Shown here piece by piece: positions 14,236 through 22,348 of a stretch of DNA of 64,000 nt. Under the pieces are notes generated by a model, which ran no database searches, was not told where the DNA came from, and worked only from the letters and a program-made list of their open reading frames with translations. Location: NCBI GenBank assembly GCA_023447635.1, contig JAEXNA010000118.1:3371-67370 (forward strand). Direction: 5' to 3'. Position numbers and translations under genes: made by a program. Position 1 is the first letter of the stretch, and every line of letters begins with the position of its first letter. This DNA comes from Vulcanimicrobiota bacterium (GTDB taxonomy: Bacteria > Vulcanimicrobiota > Xenobia > Xenobiales > JADMJV01).

Positions 14236-15399
14236 ATGGATTTCATTGATCAGTTGCAGGCGCTAGCTTCGAAGATCGACAAGCTTCGCGATAAGATCCT
14301 TACGGAAGAAGCTACGAAGCAGGCCTTCGTCCTTCCGTTCATCCAGATTCTGGGGTATGAGATTTGGGACCCCACCGAGGTGATTCCCGAATTTATCGCC
14401 GACGTGGGGATCAAGAAGGGCGAGAAGATCGATTACGCGATCTGTCGGGATGGCAAGCCCATTATTCTGGTCGAGTGCAAGCACTGCGAGACCAACCTGG
14501 ACAAGATCACCGCGACCCAGCTTTATCGTTACTTCTCTGTCGTCGAGGCCCGCGTCGCGGTACTTACAAACGGCATCGTCTACAAGTTCTTTACCGACGT
14601 CGACGAGCCTAATAAGCTCGACTGTAAGCCGTTCTTGACCGTCGACCTGCTGGACCTTCAGGACGGCAACGCCGCGCAGCTCAAGCAGATGTCGAAAGAC
14701 AGCTTCGACCTTAGCACGATGCTCTCCACGGCCGTTGAGCTGAAGTACACCCACGAAGTGAAGCGGCTGGTCGGTGAGCAGTTCAAGAATCCGTCCGAGG
14801 AGATGGTCAGGTATTTTGCCGCCCAGGTCTACACCGGCAAGCTGACCCAGGGCGTGAAGGACCAGTTCGGCGACATCGTCAAGAGGGCGTTTCATCAGTT
14901 CCTGAACGAGCACATCGCGAGTCGTCTCAAGGGCGCGTTCCACCCTGATGCCGCTACCAGTTTGTCCATCAAGGCGTTTGATAGCGTGGAGGTCGCGCCT
15001 GAGGAAGAGACGGGCGACATCGTCACCACGGAAGAGGAGCTGGAAGGCTTCATGGTCGTGAAGGCGATTCTGCGCGAGGTGCTCGACCTGAAGCGCGTGG
15101 CTGCCCGCGACACCAAGAGCTACTTCGGCGTTCTGCTCGACGACAACAATCGAAAGCCGATCTGTCGCCTTCGCTTCAACTATTCCCAGAAGTATCTCTC
15201 CGTGATGGATGCGGCAAAGAACGAGGTTCGCTACGCGATCGCCAGCGTTGACGAGATCTACAACTACGCCAACGAGATCAAGCAGTCGGCTATGCAGTAC
15301 GACCTCGCCAAGGTCGGCGGTTCTAGCGGAGGAGCTGACGCCACCTTGGTGGTCGAGGCTAGCGAGAGCCGGAATGCCGGTCAACCAGTAGAAGCCTGA
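14236..15399 (+). CDS. Type I restriction R-subunit N-terminal-domain (HSDR_N_2) protein
   Basis: The product has 387 residues, preceded by AAGGGGTGGG. The N-terminal half is the HsdR_N nuclease fold: PFIQILGYEIWDPTEVIPEF, then D-Y-A-I and IILVECKHCE, which give the D...E-x-K catalytic signature (about residues 65-87), and QLYRYFSV. The C-terminal half (about 230-387) is of unknown type. No motor domain and no HsdM or HsdS are nearby, so this is a stand-alone nuclease-like protein, of the kind often found as a solitary defence gene. A strong hairpin follows the gene. Confidence 0.8.
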   Translation: MDFIDQLQALASKIDKLRDKILTEEATKQAFVLPFIQILGYEIWDPTEVIPEFIADVGIKKGEKIDYAICRDGKPIILVECKHCETNLDKITATQLYRYFSVVEARVAVLTNGIVYKFFTDVDEPNKLDCKPFLTVDLLDLQDGNAAQLKQMSKDSFDLSTMLSTAVELKYTHEVKRLVGEQFKNPSEEMVRYFAAQVYTGKLTQGVKDQFGDIVKRAFHQFLNEHIASRLKGAFHPDAATSLSIKAFDSVEVAPEEETGDIVTTEEELEGFMVVKAILREVLDLKRVAARDTKSYFGVLLDDNNRKPICRLRFNYSQKYLSVMDAAKNEVRYAIASVDEIYNYANEIKQSAMQYDLAKVGGSSGGADATLVVEASESRNAGQPVEA

Positions 15400-15427
15400 C
15401 GTCCCTAGCTTCGGACTTCGGCTTAGG

Positions 15428-15459
15428 CGGGAGAGTCGCGGTAGACCGTGGCTCTCCCG
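15428..15459 (+). terminator. Stem-loop after the HsdR_N gene
   Basis: CGGGAGAG (15428-15435) pairs perfectly with CTCTCCCG (15452-15459), with an inner GGT/ACC pairing. It is followed by TTGCATTT, a weak T-rich tail. Confidence 0.5.
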
Positions 15460-15547
15460 TTGCATTTGCTTGAGGGGTTAGCGGAGAGCCCGGATTGCAA
15501 GATGGAAGACGCGTCGCGGTCTCGTATAAGGCTACTGGTGACTTTCC

Positions 15548-16453
15548 ATGACCTTCGATGAAGATGCTCTTGCTCGGCTCAATCAGCACCTCGACAAGCT
15601 GAGGACGCACGGCAGCAAACTCGGACCAGCCCTGAAAAAGCCGCTGCTTCTTCTGCATCTGCTGGCTGAGGTCTACAAGCAGCACCCTGCTAACCCCATC
15701 AACCGGTTCACTTATGATGAGGTCAAAGCGCCCCTGACGGCCTTAATCCGCGAATACGGGGGTAGAGGCTCAGCGCCCAAGCCAGAGCAGCCGTTCTATC
15801 ACCTCAGCTCGTCGGACCTCTGGAATCTTCAGAGCGACCACGGATTCGAGTATGGGATGAGCAAGACTGCGACGGTCAGAGAGCTCTCTCACCCGAGCAC
15901 CTTCGGCTCCTTCGACGAGGGGCTTTTCCAGGAGCTGGTGTTGAACAGAGACCTTTGCCTGGTTGCGATCGATAGCATCCTGGAGAGATGGTGGCCCTCC
16001 ACGCTACACGTCGAGTTGAAGCATCAGCTTGGGGTCGCAGATGTCGTCTACGTTTCCAGGACCAGCGTTGTGCGAAAACGGGATGCGGCTTTCCGAGAGG
16101 CTACGCTTAAGAACTACAGAGAGAAGTGTGCGGCGTGCGGGCTGGACCTGCTCTTCCTGGGAAGTCCGGCCGGGGTCGACGCCTGCCATATTCATTGGCA
16201 CGCTCACGGTGGACAGGACAGCGTCGAGAATGGAATAGCTCTTTGCAAATTTCATCACTGGGCGCTGGATAAGGGCATCTTCACCGTTCGACCCGATGAC
16301 CACAGGATGGCTGTCTCTCCTCACGCGCTCGCGCGATGCTCTGTTGGACAGTCGATGATCTCAAGTCTGGATGGGCGGCCCATTTCGAGGTCGGATATTC
16401 CGCCGGACGAGCGTTTTCTCGAATGGCATCGCGCCAACATCTTCAGGTCCTGA
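15548..16453 (+). CDS. HNH endonuclease, phosphorothioated-DNA-dependent (McrA-like) type
   Basis: The product has 301 residues. The N-terminal part (KKPLLLLHLLAEVYKQ, PLTALIREYG, PFYHLSS) matches the sulfur-binding domain of ScoMcrA-like enzymes, with their K-P-L-L-L-L helix. The C-terminal HNH domain has CAACGLDLLF, the pair C-H-I-H-W-H-A-H-G-G and NGIALCKFHHWALDKGIF, giving the zinc Cys residues and catalytic His. Family members are type IV restriction enzymes that cut DNA bearing phosphorothioate modification. No dnd or ssp genes are visible here, so the host itself may be unmodified at this locus. It lies in tandem with the EVE/NucS-like gene. Confidence 0.75.
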   Translation: MTFDEDALARLNQHLDKLRTHGSKLGPALKKPLLLLHLLAEVYKQHPANPINRFTYDEVKAPLTALIREYGGRGSAPKPEQPFYHLSSSDLWNLQSDHGFEYGMSKTATVRELSHPSTFGSFDEGLFQELVLNRDLCLVAIDSILERWWPSTLHVELKHQLGVADVVYVSRTSVVRKRDAAFREATLKNYREKCAACGLDLLFLGSPAGVDACHIHWHAHGGQDSVENGIALCKFHHWALDKGIFTVRPDDHRMAVSPHALARCSVGQSMISSLDGRPISRSDIPPDERFLEWHRANIFRS

Positions 16454-16561
16454 GCATCTGGGGCAGCGAGGTCCCTTGTTTCGGTGCTTTCAGCTCTCCC
16501 AGCGATGGACACTCGCTCGGGTGGAAAGTGTCTGTCCGCTCTATAGAGGATAGGTTGAGGA

Positions 16562-17752
16562 GTGACCAAACATGTGTTCGCAATGAGGGCGGGGGCACAT
16601 ATCTTCATCGTTACACCTGAGACTTATGAGGTCCACAGAGACTTCCGGTTTTGTGCGGTTGGCAAGCTTCCCAAGGAGGAGGGCGGGCAGGCAGTAGCCC
16701 GTGTCCCCGCGACTATGGAAGAGTTCGAGACCTCCCCGGAGCAGAAAAAGCACCATAGTCTGATAGCCGATCTTTGGAACGTCGGTATTGGGGACTTCGT
16801 TTTTTTCTACGTCACTAATCGAGGCTTCACCGGGGTGTACAGGGCTTCGTCTCCTCCGTTTTTCGATGCCACTCCCGTTGGGGATGTTATAGGTCCAGAG
16901 CGTCCGTTCAGGTTGTTGATAGAGCCGGTGATAGTGCTCGACCACCCTGTACCAGAGGAGCATCTTTTCAGGACGCCCGAGAGTCAGAACGCGTTTTGGG
17001 TCTGGTATTTCGCCAAGATGCGGAATAGGCCAAGGGCCTGCCACGCGATCGATCCTGGTGGCCGAGATAGGCTGATCGAACTCTTGCTTAAGCAGAACTA
17101 CGGGCAGATTCAGCCGCAGGTGGTTCGTCGTTATCCTGGATCGCCAAGATACGTCATCAGCGATCTCAGGACGGCCCACGAGAAGGAAGTTGGACGATGT
17201 GCTCTTGAGGACACTCTCAGGGCTGAGGTTCTCCGCGGACTACGAGACGGAACTGCTGACGTCTCACTTATCGGTGGTGAGCCAGCCGAGCTTGAATGGT
17301 TCGCGAACAATGTCCCCTACCATGTTTCGGGACGCAACATAGACATACTCATGTTTCATCGAGCACGCCCATTTTCGCCAGACCTTCCAATAAGTCCACG
17401 GGTTCAATATTCAGTGGTCGAGTTAAAACGCGACGACGCCGGGAAAGCCGACCTCGAGCAGTTGCTCGGATATTGCGAGTGGGTGGGTAGTCAACTGGCC
17501 GCAGGTGAATTTCACACTGTTCAACCGCTTCTAATAGCCAACTCTTTCACAAAGGACACGCAGTCTTTTGCCCGCTCCGTTCGCACCTCTTTCAAGCCGA
17601 TAAAGCTGGTCACGTATAGAGTCAAGTTGGGCCAGCTACAGTTCTCGTCGATCCAGCAGCCGGCGGATTTCACCCCAGCCCGGCGGCCGCCTCAATTCTC
17701 AGAAGAGCCGACTGACCTCAAGGTCTCGAAGCGTCGTTCTGCGGGCGGATAA
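16562..17752 (+). CDS. EVE/PUA-like domain fused to NucS-like PD-(D/E)XK nuclease
   Basis: The product has 396 residues from a GTG at 16562 with AGAGGA upstream; an ATG at 16583 is an alternative. Residues about 1-130 (GDFVFFYVTNRGFTGVYRAS, then FFDATPVG) resemble EVE/PUA-fold readers of modified bases. The C-terminal domain (about 200-350) has NIDILMFHRARPF and QYSVVELKRDD followed by LEQLLGYCEWV, the D...E-x-K core of NucS/DUF91-type nucleases. The combination suggests a modification-dependent restriction enzyme. It follows the phosphorothioate-type HNH gene in the same direction with about 110 bp between them. Confidence 0.7.
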   Translation: MTKHVFAMRAGAHIFIVTPETYEVHRDFRFCAVGKLPKEEGGQAVARVPATMEEFETSPEQKKHHSLIADLWNVGIGDFVFFYVTNRGFTGVYRASSPPFFDATPVGDVIGPERPFRLLIEPVIVLDHPVPEEHLFRTPESQNAFWVWYFAKMRNRPRACHAIDPGGRDRLIELLLKQNYGQIQPQVVRRYPGSPRYVISDLRTAHEKEVGRCALEDTLRAEVLRGLRDGTADVSLIGGEPAELEWFANNVPYHVSGRNIDILMFHRARPFSPDLPISPRVQYSVVELKRDDAGKADLEQLLGYCEWVGSQLAAGEFHTVQPLLIANSFTKDTQSFARSVRTSFKPIKLVTYRVKLGQLQFSSIQQPADFTPARRPPQFSEEPTDLKVSKRRSAGG

Positions 17753-17779
17753 CTCGTCGCTCCGGTGTTTTAGAGGCGT

Positions 17780-18205
17780 TCAGCAACCTGGCGGAATCCA
17801 ACTGACACCTGCTGCCCACAAGAAGGCTGCCACTGCGAGGGCTATGAGGATATGGCCGAGCAAGGCTGGAAGGGAGCCGCCGCGACGCGCATAGTTGCAC
17901 GTCTGGACGAACGCGGTTCCCAATAGCGGCATGGAGAGGATGTGGGCGACCATGACGTCCTCGTCAAAATGGTTGTTCCCGTCTCCCGTCTGGTAAGAGC
18001 CGCAGTTGCAAAGCCAGACGGCGTAGCGAGCGGTGGCAAGCCCGATCGCCAGACTCACCGGCACGGACATCAGGTAGGCCGCGATGAGGTGCCAGGGGCG
18101 CTCGCCTCTCGATTCACGTTGTCGCCTGACGACCATCGGCACGGTCGCGATAGGCAGGAGGTAAAAGGCTAGAACGGCCCAGCCAAGCTGCGATGAATCA
18201 GGCAT
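17780..18205 (-). CDS. Small polytopic membrane protein
   Basis: The product has 141 residues starting MPDSSQLGWAVLAFYLLPIA. Four membrane segments are visible: residues 8-25, 45-68 (HLIAAYLMSVPVSLAIGLA), 90-108 (HILSMPLLGTAFVQT) and 118-138 (LLGHILIALAVAAFLW), with a Cys-x-Cys loop (WLCNCGSYQ). I do not recognise a family. It converges on the EVE/NucS-like gene and marks the end of the defence cluster on this side. Confidence 0.6.
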   Translation of the reverse strand: MPDSSQLGWAVLAFYLLPIATVPMVVRRQRESRGERPWHLIAAYLMSVPVSLAIGLATARYAVWLCNCGSYQTGDGNNHFDEDVMVAHILSMPLLGTAFVQTCNYARRGGSLPALLGHILIALAVAAFLWAAGVSWIPPGC

Positions 18206-18615
18206 AAGACGGCTCCCAGTGTGACACCGCGCGATCTTACCTGATCGAAGTGTCAGCTCCGTGTCGCGCCTGGAGGTCTGCTCCCTGGGGTCTACGGCTT
18301 GAGCTTGGCCAACCGCGACTCGCTCTAATCCAACCGCGCGCGGCAGAATAGTGTGAGGGGCTGCTAGAGTTGGAGCGGCACGTTCTGCGTCTTGTCTCTT
18401 CAATGGAGCCAGGTCGACGACCCGGAACCTCGCCGAGCCGGAGCTGGGCGAGGGAGGAGAACGATAGTACCCGTTCCTCCTGCGGCGTCGCCTTCAAGGG
18501 AGCCCGAAGCTCGGATGAGCCCGGGAGAGCAGCCCCTCACCTCTCCAAGTTCTCCCCTCCACCCGACCCTCCTACAGCCCCCGCAGAAGGCCTCCAACCG
18601 TCCCCGGCCAATCCT
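18206..18615. other. 410 bp without a convincing gene
   Basis: An open frame runs into the following lipoprotein gene from 18370, but its codons are Arg/Ser/Pro-rich and it would bury the lipoprotein signal peptide internally, so I read it as non-coding leader. I see no clear promoter, repeat or stem-loop with a T-run here. Confidence 0.5.
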
Positions 18616-19452
18616 ATGAACGTGCGCCATCTCGCCCTGATAGTCGTCGCTGTCTCCGTCGTGGCCCTGGCCTGCGCGTCCCCTCCACCTGACCCTCCCC
18701 GTCCCTCCTCCCAGCCCAGAGGCTGCACGGCCGAGGACATGTACGGCAGCGAGGCGATGCTGGCGGAGTGCACGCGCAACCTCCACACCCTGACCGCCGC
18801 GGTCGCGGAGTTCTCTGCCAGGAACGGCGGACGCGTCCCCCTGCACCTGGGTGAGCTAGGCCGGGTCCCTCGCACCTGCGGGGCCAACCGCGGGCAGGAC
18901 TACGAGCTGAGGTCGGTCGACGGTAAGACGGTGGTCATCTGCCCCGGGACGTCGCACAGCAGTCTGGGCCTGCCGACAGACTTCCCCCAGCAGGCGGTGG
19001 GCGGGGCGCTTCTGCTGCACCCGGCCCTGAAGCTGCGGCCGGGTCCGCTGGGGCTGGGAGGTGTCCGGCCGGGGCTCACGGCCGAGGGGTTGCTTGAGAC
19101 CCTGGGTCCCCCTCTGAACACCGGGCGGCCGCCTCATATCCGCCAGTACAGCGGGGACCTGCACGTGGCGTACCTGGATCGCGACGGTGGAGCGGTGGGC
19201 CTGGTGCAGGGGACGGCCTTGACGGGACAGGACGGCAGGCCGTACCTGGTGATTGGAGACTCGGAGGAGTTGGTCCGGCAGCTGCTGGGGACCCCCCGGA
19301 AGGTGGGAGAGATGGGGCAGTTTCCTCCGCAGGGACAGGAGTACGAGGTGGACGGGCTGCGGCTGCATCTCGAGCTGCTGGACGGGCACGTCTCGCGGCT
19401 GGCTCTGGCGCTGCCGGGCTACCGCCCGGACTGGGCGCTGTGGAGGCGGTGA
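18616..19452 (+). CDS. Lipoprotein with pseudopilin-like and BamE-like parts
   Basis: The product has 278 residues. The signal MNVRHLALIVVAVSVVALAC places the lipidated Cys at 20. Residues about 40-115 (ECTRNLHTLTAAVAEFSARN, LGELGRVPRTC, VVICPGTSH) look like the soluble part of a pseudopilin: helix, proline turn, and a Cys-containing C-terminal strand ending in H. The C-terminal half has two G-x-T/S-x-E-x-L-x-x-L-G-x-P motifs (GLTAEGLLETLGPP and GDSEELVRQLLGTP), like the membrane protein at 2104-3024. The two proteins therefore share a domain. Function is unknown; an outer-membrane or cell-surface location is likely. Confidence 0.65.
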   Translation: MNVRHLALIVVAVSVVALACASPPPDPPRPSSQPRGCTAEDMYGSEAMLAECTRNLHTLTAAVAEFSARNGGRVPLHLGELGRVPRTCGANRGQDYELRSVDGKTVVICPGTSHSSLGLPTDFPQQAVGGALLLHPALKLRPGPLGLGGVRPGLTAEGLLETLGPPLNTGRPPHIRQYSGDLHVAYLDRDGGAVGLVQGTALTGQDGRPYLVIGDSEELVRQLLGTPRKVGEMGQFPPQGQEYEVDGLRLHLELLDGHVSRLALALPGYRPDWALWRR

Positions 19453-19527
19453 GCTGTCAGGGCGTTAGGGCGAGCTGGGCACTTCCTCGCCGGGTCGACG
19501 CGGGCGACAGGGCGCGCCGCGCTGGCG

Positions 19528-19553
19528 GAGAAGTATATACAAAGTATATTCTC
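19528..19553 (+). promoter_or_regulatory. AT-rich inverted repeat upstream of mazEF
   Basis: GAGAA-g-TATA (19528-19537) is mirrored by TATA-TTCTC (19545-19553), inside the direct repeat AAGTATAT..AAGTATAT. It lies 14-40 bp before the antitoxin start, contains a possible -10 TATATT, and is the only AT-rich stretch nearby. It is a plausible MazE operator. Confidence 0.55.
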
Positions 19554-19566
19554 GGAGGTCGGTGTG

Positions 19567-19809
19567 ATGAGAGCTAAAGTTACGAAATGGGGCAATAGCC
19601 TGGGTTTGAGGCTTCCGCGAGCTGTCGCCCAGGAGTTGGGAATTGATGAGGAAGGCCAGGTCGAGATGGAGGTTCTCCAGGGCAAGCTGGTCATCGCTCC
19701 CGTTCGCGCCAGGGAGTACTCGTTGGAAGAGTTGTTGTCCGGGATCACTCCAGAAAACTGTCATGCCGAGATGGACTGGGGCGGTTCGACGGGGGCAGAG
19801 TTCGCGTGA
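19567..19809 (+). CDS. mazE: MazE-like (AbrB/SpoVT fold) antitoxin
   Basis: The product has 80 residues from the ATG at 19567, with GGAGG 8 nt upstream; a GTG directly before it would add one residue. The N-terminal swapped-hairpin DNA-binding fold is clear (MRAKVTKWGNSLGLRLPRAV, then LGIDEEGQVEME). The acidic C-terminus would wrap around the toxin. It overlaps the toxin gene by 4 nt (GTGA), so the two are translationally coupled. Confidence 0.9.
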   Translation: MRAKVTKWGNSLGLRLPRAVAQELGIDEEGQVEMEVLQGKLVIAPVRAREYSLEELLSGITPENCHAEMDWGGSTGAEFA

Positions 19810-20141
19810 GCGATTATGTGCCGGAGAAGGGCGATTTGATCTGGATCGACTTCGACCCTCAGGTTGGCCGAGAGCAGAGGGGACGCCGTCCTGCTGTGGT
19901 GCTTTCTGCACGGGAGTATAACATCAAGAGTGCCCTGGCTCTGATCTGTCCTGTGACCTCGAAGGTCAAGGGTTATCCTTTCGAGGTCGAGCTTCCTGAG
20001 GGGATGGAGGTTTCGGGGGTCGTCCTGTCTGACCAGATTCGAAGTCTGGATTTTCGGGGGCGTCGTGCCCGGTTCGTGGCCAGGCTGCCCGAAGCTGTCT
20101 TTCGACAGGTGATAGGGAAAGTCAGGGCTCTGCTAGCTTAA
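19806..20141 (+). CDS. mazF: MazF/PemK-like endoribonuclease toxin
   Basis: The product has 111 residues from a GTG. The MazF fold is apparent: GDLIWIDFDPQVGREQRGRR with the conserved R-P-A-V-V-L-S strand, an ICPVTSK loop and a VVLSDQIRSLDF strand near the C-terminus. The basic and acidic residues used for RNA cleavage in the family (R in GREQRGRRP, T in PVTS) are present. It acts by cutting mRNA at short motifs when the antitoxin is lost. Confidence 0.92.
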   Translation: MSDYVPEKGDLIWIDFDPQVGREQRGRRPAVVLSAREYNIKSALALICPVTSKVKGYPFEVELPEGMEVSGVVLSDQIRSLDFRGRRARFVARLPEAVFRQVIGKVRALLA

Positions 20142-20226
20142 GGCGTTCTCCAAGGCTCGGGCGGCTGGATGGCGGCTCTCGCGGCAGCGGAAGACTTCGT
20201 CCTTTGAGATGTCGACTTCTGAGATG

Positions 20227-20796
20227 TCAGGGGGACTGCACGTCTCGGTAGAGCTCTTCAAGATCCAGCTTGGCTGCTATCGAGTGCAGCTCAACCTCAC
20301 CTTGAGTCGACTGGGTCGAGAGCCACTGGCCGGGACGCTGCAAGGTGTGCAGTTCGACCATCCGGCGGTCCTGGCCCACCAGAAGATACTCGCGGAAAGA
20401 CGGCAGATTTTGGTAGAGCAGGAACTTCTGCCCGCGGTCGTACGCCTCGGTCGAGGCGGAGAGAACCTCGATGATCAGCGTGGCGTCAGTCAACGTGTCG
20501 GACCGACCATCCAGTCGCGCCAGGGGCCCGCACACGACGAACAGGTCGGGGTAGGTGAACAGGTCGTGAGCTTTGACGTGAAGGCGAAGGTCGGCGACGA
20601 AAAGCTGACAGGGGCCCTCACGAAGGGCTGGGCCAAGCTGCAGAGTCAGGTTGCGCACCAGTTGATTGTGAGCGATCGAGGCGCCTGACATGGCGTAGAT
20701 TTCGCCCTGATAGTACTCGCTCTTCGTCTCGGACTGCTCTTCGAGTTGCAGGTACTCCTGGTGAGTGAACAACCGTCTCTGGCGATGATCCGACAT
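20227..20796 (-). CDS. Uma2-family (DUF820) endonuclease-like protein
   Basis: The product has 189 residues. It shows FTHQEYLQLEEQSETKSEYYQGEIYAMSGAS split over the first strands, then HNQLVRNLT, the acidic strand YPDLFVVCG and LIIEVLSAST, giving the D...E-V core of a restriction-like fold, followed by QKFLLYQNLPSFREYLLV. Uma2 proteins are abundant in cyanobacteria and other large genomes. Their substrates are unknown. It is complete and stands alone between mazEF and an ACT-domain gene. Confidence 0.85.
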   Translation of the reverse strand: MSDHRQRRLFTHQEYLQLEEQSETKSEYYQGEIYAMSGASIAHNQLVRNLTLQLGPALREGPCQLFVADLRLHVKAHDLFTYPDLFVVCGPLARLDGRSDTLTDATLIIEVLSASTEAYDRGQKFLLYQNLPSFREYLLVGQDRRMVELHTLQRPGQWLSTQSTQGEVELHSIAAKLDLEELYRDVQSP

Positions 20797-20843
20797 GATT
20801 CGAGTCTAACAACTCAGCTGGCGACCAACAATGAGCATCAGCT

Positions 20844-21230
20844 CTAGCTGGAGCGTTGCAGGTCGCGCAGGGCGGCGAGCGCGTCGTCCTTGCGGTGGAA
20901 CGGGACCAGGATGTGGTCGTGGTGCATCCCCGCCAGCATGTTGCAGCTGATCTGCGCGTCGCCAAGGGCTTTCGAGAGGGCTGCGGTCAGTCCGATCGCT
21001 TGCAGTGAAGAGTGGACAGTCAGGGTGATCCAGGCGGCCACGAAGTCGTACCTCAACCCGGCGTTGTCTGCCTCCACCTGCTCCAGGACTACCGTCCAGC
21101 CCTCGGCTTCTTCCACCGCTGCGGCGAACGGTAGCTCGGCCAGGCGCTGGCGCTCGGCGACGGCATACACGTAGGGCTGCTCTCGCACGGTGCACTCTAA
21201 GGTGCGCAGCATCTCGGCGAGATCTGTCAT
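20844..21230 (-). CDS. ACT-domain protein (DUF2241-like)
   Basis: The product has 128 residues starting MTDLAEMLRTLECTVREQPY. Two ACT-type halves are visible: YVYAVAERQRL..WTVVLEQVEA, then FVAAWITLTVHSSLQAIGLTA and ISCNMLAGMHHDHILVP. The second half has the classic L-x-A-x-G-L and C-N-x-x-A-G motifs. Members are small, probably amino-acid-binding proteins with no assigned pathway. Confidence 0.8.
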   Translation of the reverse strand: MTDLAEMLRTLECTVREQPYVYAVAERQRLAELPFAAAVEEAEGWTVVLEQVEADNAGLRYDFVAAWITLTVHSSLQAIGLTAALSKALGDAQISCNMLAGMHHDHILVPFHRKDDALAALRDLQRSS

Positions 21231-21285
21231 TCCAGAGCTGCTCACGGCAGCCGCCGGCGGAATGACTGGGTGAGTTGCGCTTCCG

Positions 21286-21696
21286 TCATGGATTCAGTTC
21301 CGGCGGAGGTCCGCTAAAGTTCTCTACCTGGTTCTTGTTGCCAACAGGTCGGTGGACGGGATAGGTTTTCATCGCGCCAGCTTCGACCGAGGCCAGGGCG
21401 CCGGGGCAGTACAGGACGTAGGAATCGCCATCCGACTGATAGTGCAGCGGCTCCTTAGAGGCGGGGCAGGACGGTACGCTAGAGATCTCGGCCGGTACAA
21501 GGTCCGCCAGTGTTCGAGGATATCCAGGATGGGCTTTGCGGTGTTCGTCCAGGGCCCAGCCGGCTCTCATCCCCATCGCCAGACAGGTAGTGTGTTGCTG
21601 CACGTGGGGGTGAGGGCGTTTTTCACGTAAGAGCACCACTGCCGCGACGATGATCAGAACGGCGGCGAGGGCAGCTAGCTGGGTCTTATTCCTCAA
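21286..21696 (-). CDS. Single-span membrane protein with pseudopilin-like soluble domain
   Basis: The product has 136 residues if it starts at the TTG (21696) that overlaps the upstream stop as TTGA. A membrane helix (LAALAAVLIIVAAVVLL) follows the short basic start. Then comes a helix-and-strand domain with ALDEHRKAHPGYPRTLADLV, a CPAS loop and YVLYCPG, similar in layout to pseudopilins and to the N-terminal domain of the lipoprotein at 18616. Translation from further upstream would add residues that look non-native. Function unknown. Confidence 0.5.
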   Translation of the reverse strand: MRNKTQLAALAAVLIIVAAVVLLREKRPHPHVQQHTTCLAMGMRAGWALDEHRKAHPGYPRTLADLVPAEISSVPSCPASKEPLHYQSDGDSYVLYCPGALASVEAGAMKTYPVHRPVGNKNQVENFSGPPPELNP

Positions 21697-21866
21697 GGAC
21701 GATACACTCGGCGATGGTCTAGATATTGATGTCGAACTTCGGCGCGCCACTCGGTCTCTTCCTGAAGCAAGCGAAGCCCCTCCCCCGTGTTCACATGTGT
21801 CCATTCTGAAGACGGCGTTTCGTTGAGGTGGCAAGCTTTGTCCAGGGCTTCGATGGCATCATCCAT
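21693..21866 (-). CDS. 57-residue hypothetical protein
   Basis: The ATG at 21866 overlaps the stop of the preceding frame, and the TGA at 21693 overlaps the probable TTG of the next gene, so the three are packed as a coupled operon. The peptide begins MDDAIEALDKACHLNE, is rich in Glu, Arg and His (LRLLQEETEWRAEVRHQYLD) and is probably helical. No family is recognised. Its codon pattern and tight coupling support coding, but it is short. Confidence 0.45.
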   Translation of the reverse strand: MDDAIEALDKACHLNETPSSEWTHVNTGEGLRLLQEETEWRAEVRHQYLDHRRVYRP

Positions 21867-22275
21867 ACCGTTCCGAAGGTTCGCCCTCTCTCCGGTCCTG
21901 CCTTTCTGGAGACGAGCGCTCTGGGTGACGGCGCGGGGCCATCTTGTTCCGCAGGGGGTTCCTCGCGATCCTCAAACTGTATCCTGATGTCGCGACTTCT
22001 GATGAAACAAGGGCGAAGTCGGGCTGTGGCTGGGACAGCTGCCCAATAGCCAGAGGGTTCTGGACGGAAACGGCATGAGTCTGCCCATAGAAGCGAACCA
22101 GATGATTGTTGGCTACGGTGATGGCGTAGGAATGCTCTGGTCCTGGTGGCGACACGGCGATGATCTCTCCTTCGAGCAGTTCGACTCGCTCGTCGGGGGC
22201 GAAGATCCCACTGCGAGACATCAGCTCGAAGTCGGCTCGAGTCCATTGCTTACGGACGGCGTTGGTGATCACCAT
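21859..22275 (-). pseudogene. Uma2-family nuclease, 3' truncated
   Basis: The first 95 codons give a normal Uma2 N-terminus (WTRADFELMSRSGIFAPDER, VELLEGEIIAVSPPGPEHSY, QPQPDFALV). The frame then continues as an Arg/Pro/Glu-rich sequence ending SERYG with no resemblance to the family. The second half with the E-V catalytic strand is missing in all frames. A complete member lies 1.5 kb away at 20227-20796. The broken end now reads into the start of the 57-residue ORF. Confidence 0.65.
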
Positions 22276-22307
22276 GACCTCACCTTATTCGGTGACCTGA
22301 CGAGCAT

Positions 22308-22348
22308 CCCCCCGTGGGGGGATTCAGGACTGTAGAGCGGGCTCTACA
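22308..22348 (-). terminator. Stem-loops at the end of ccdB
   Basis: TGTAGAGC (22331-22338) / GCTCTACA (22341-22348) overlaps the ccdB stop codon, and a second perfect stem CCCCCC (22308-22313) / GGGGGG (22316-22321) follows on the minus strand. There is no strong T-run, so these may block or stabilise the 3' end rather than act as a classical terminator. Confidence 0.4.
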
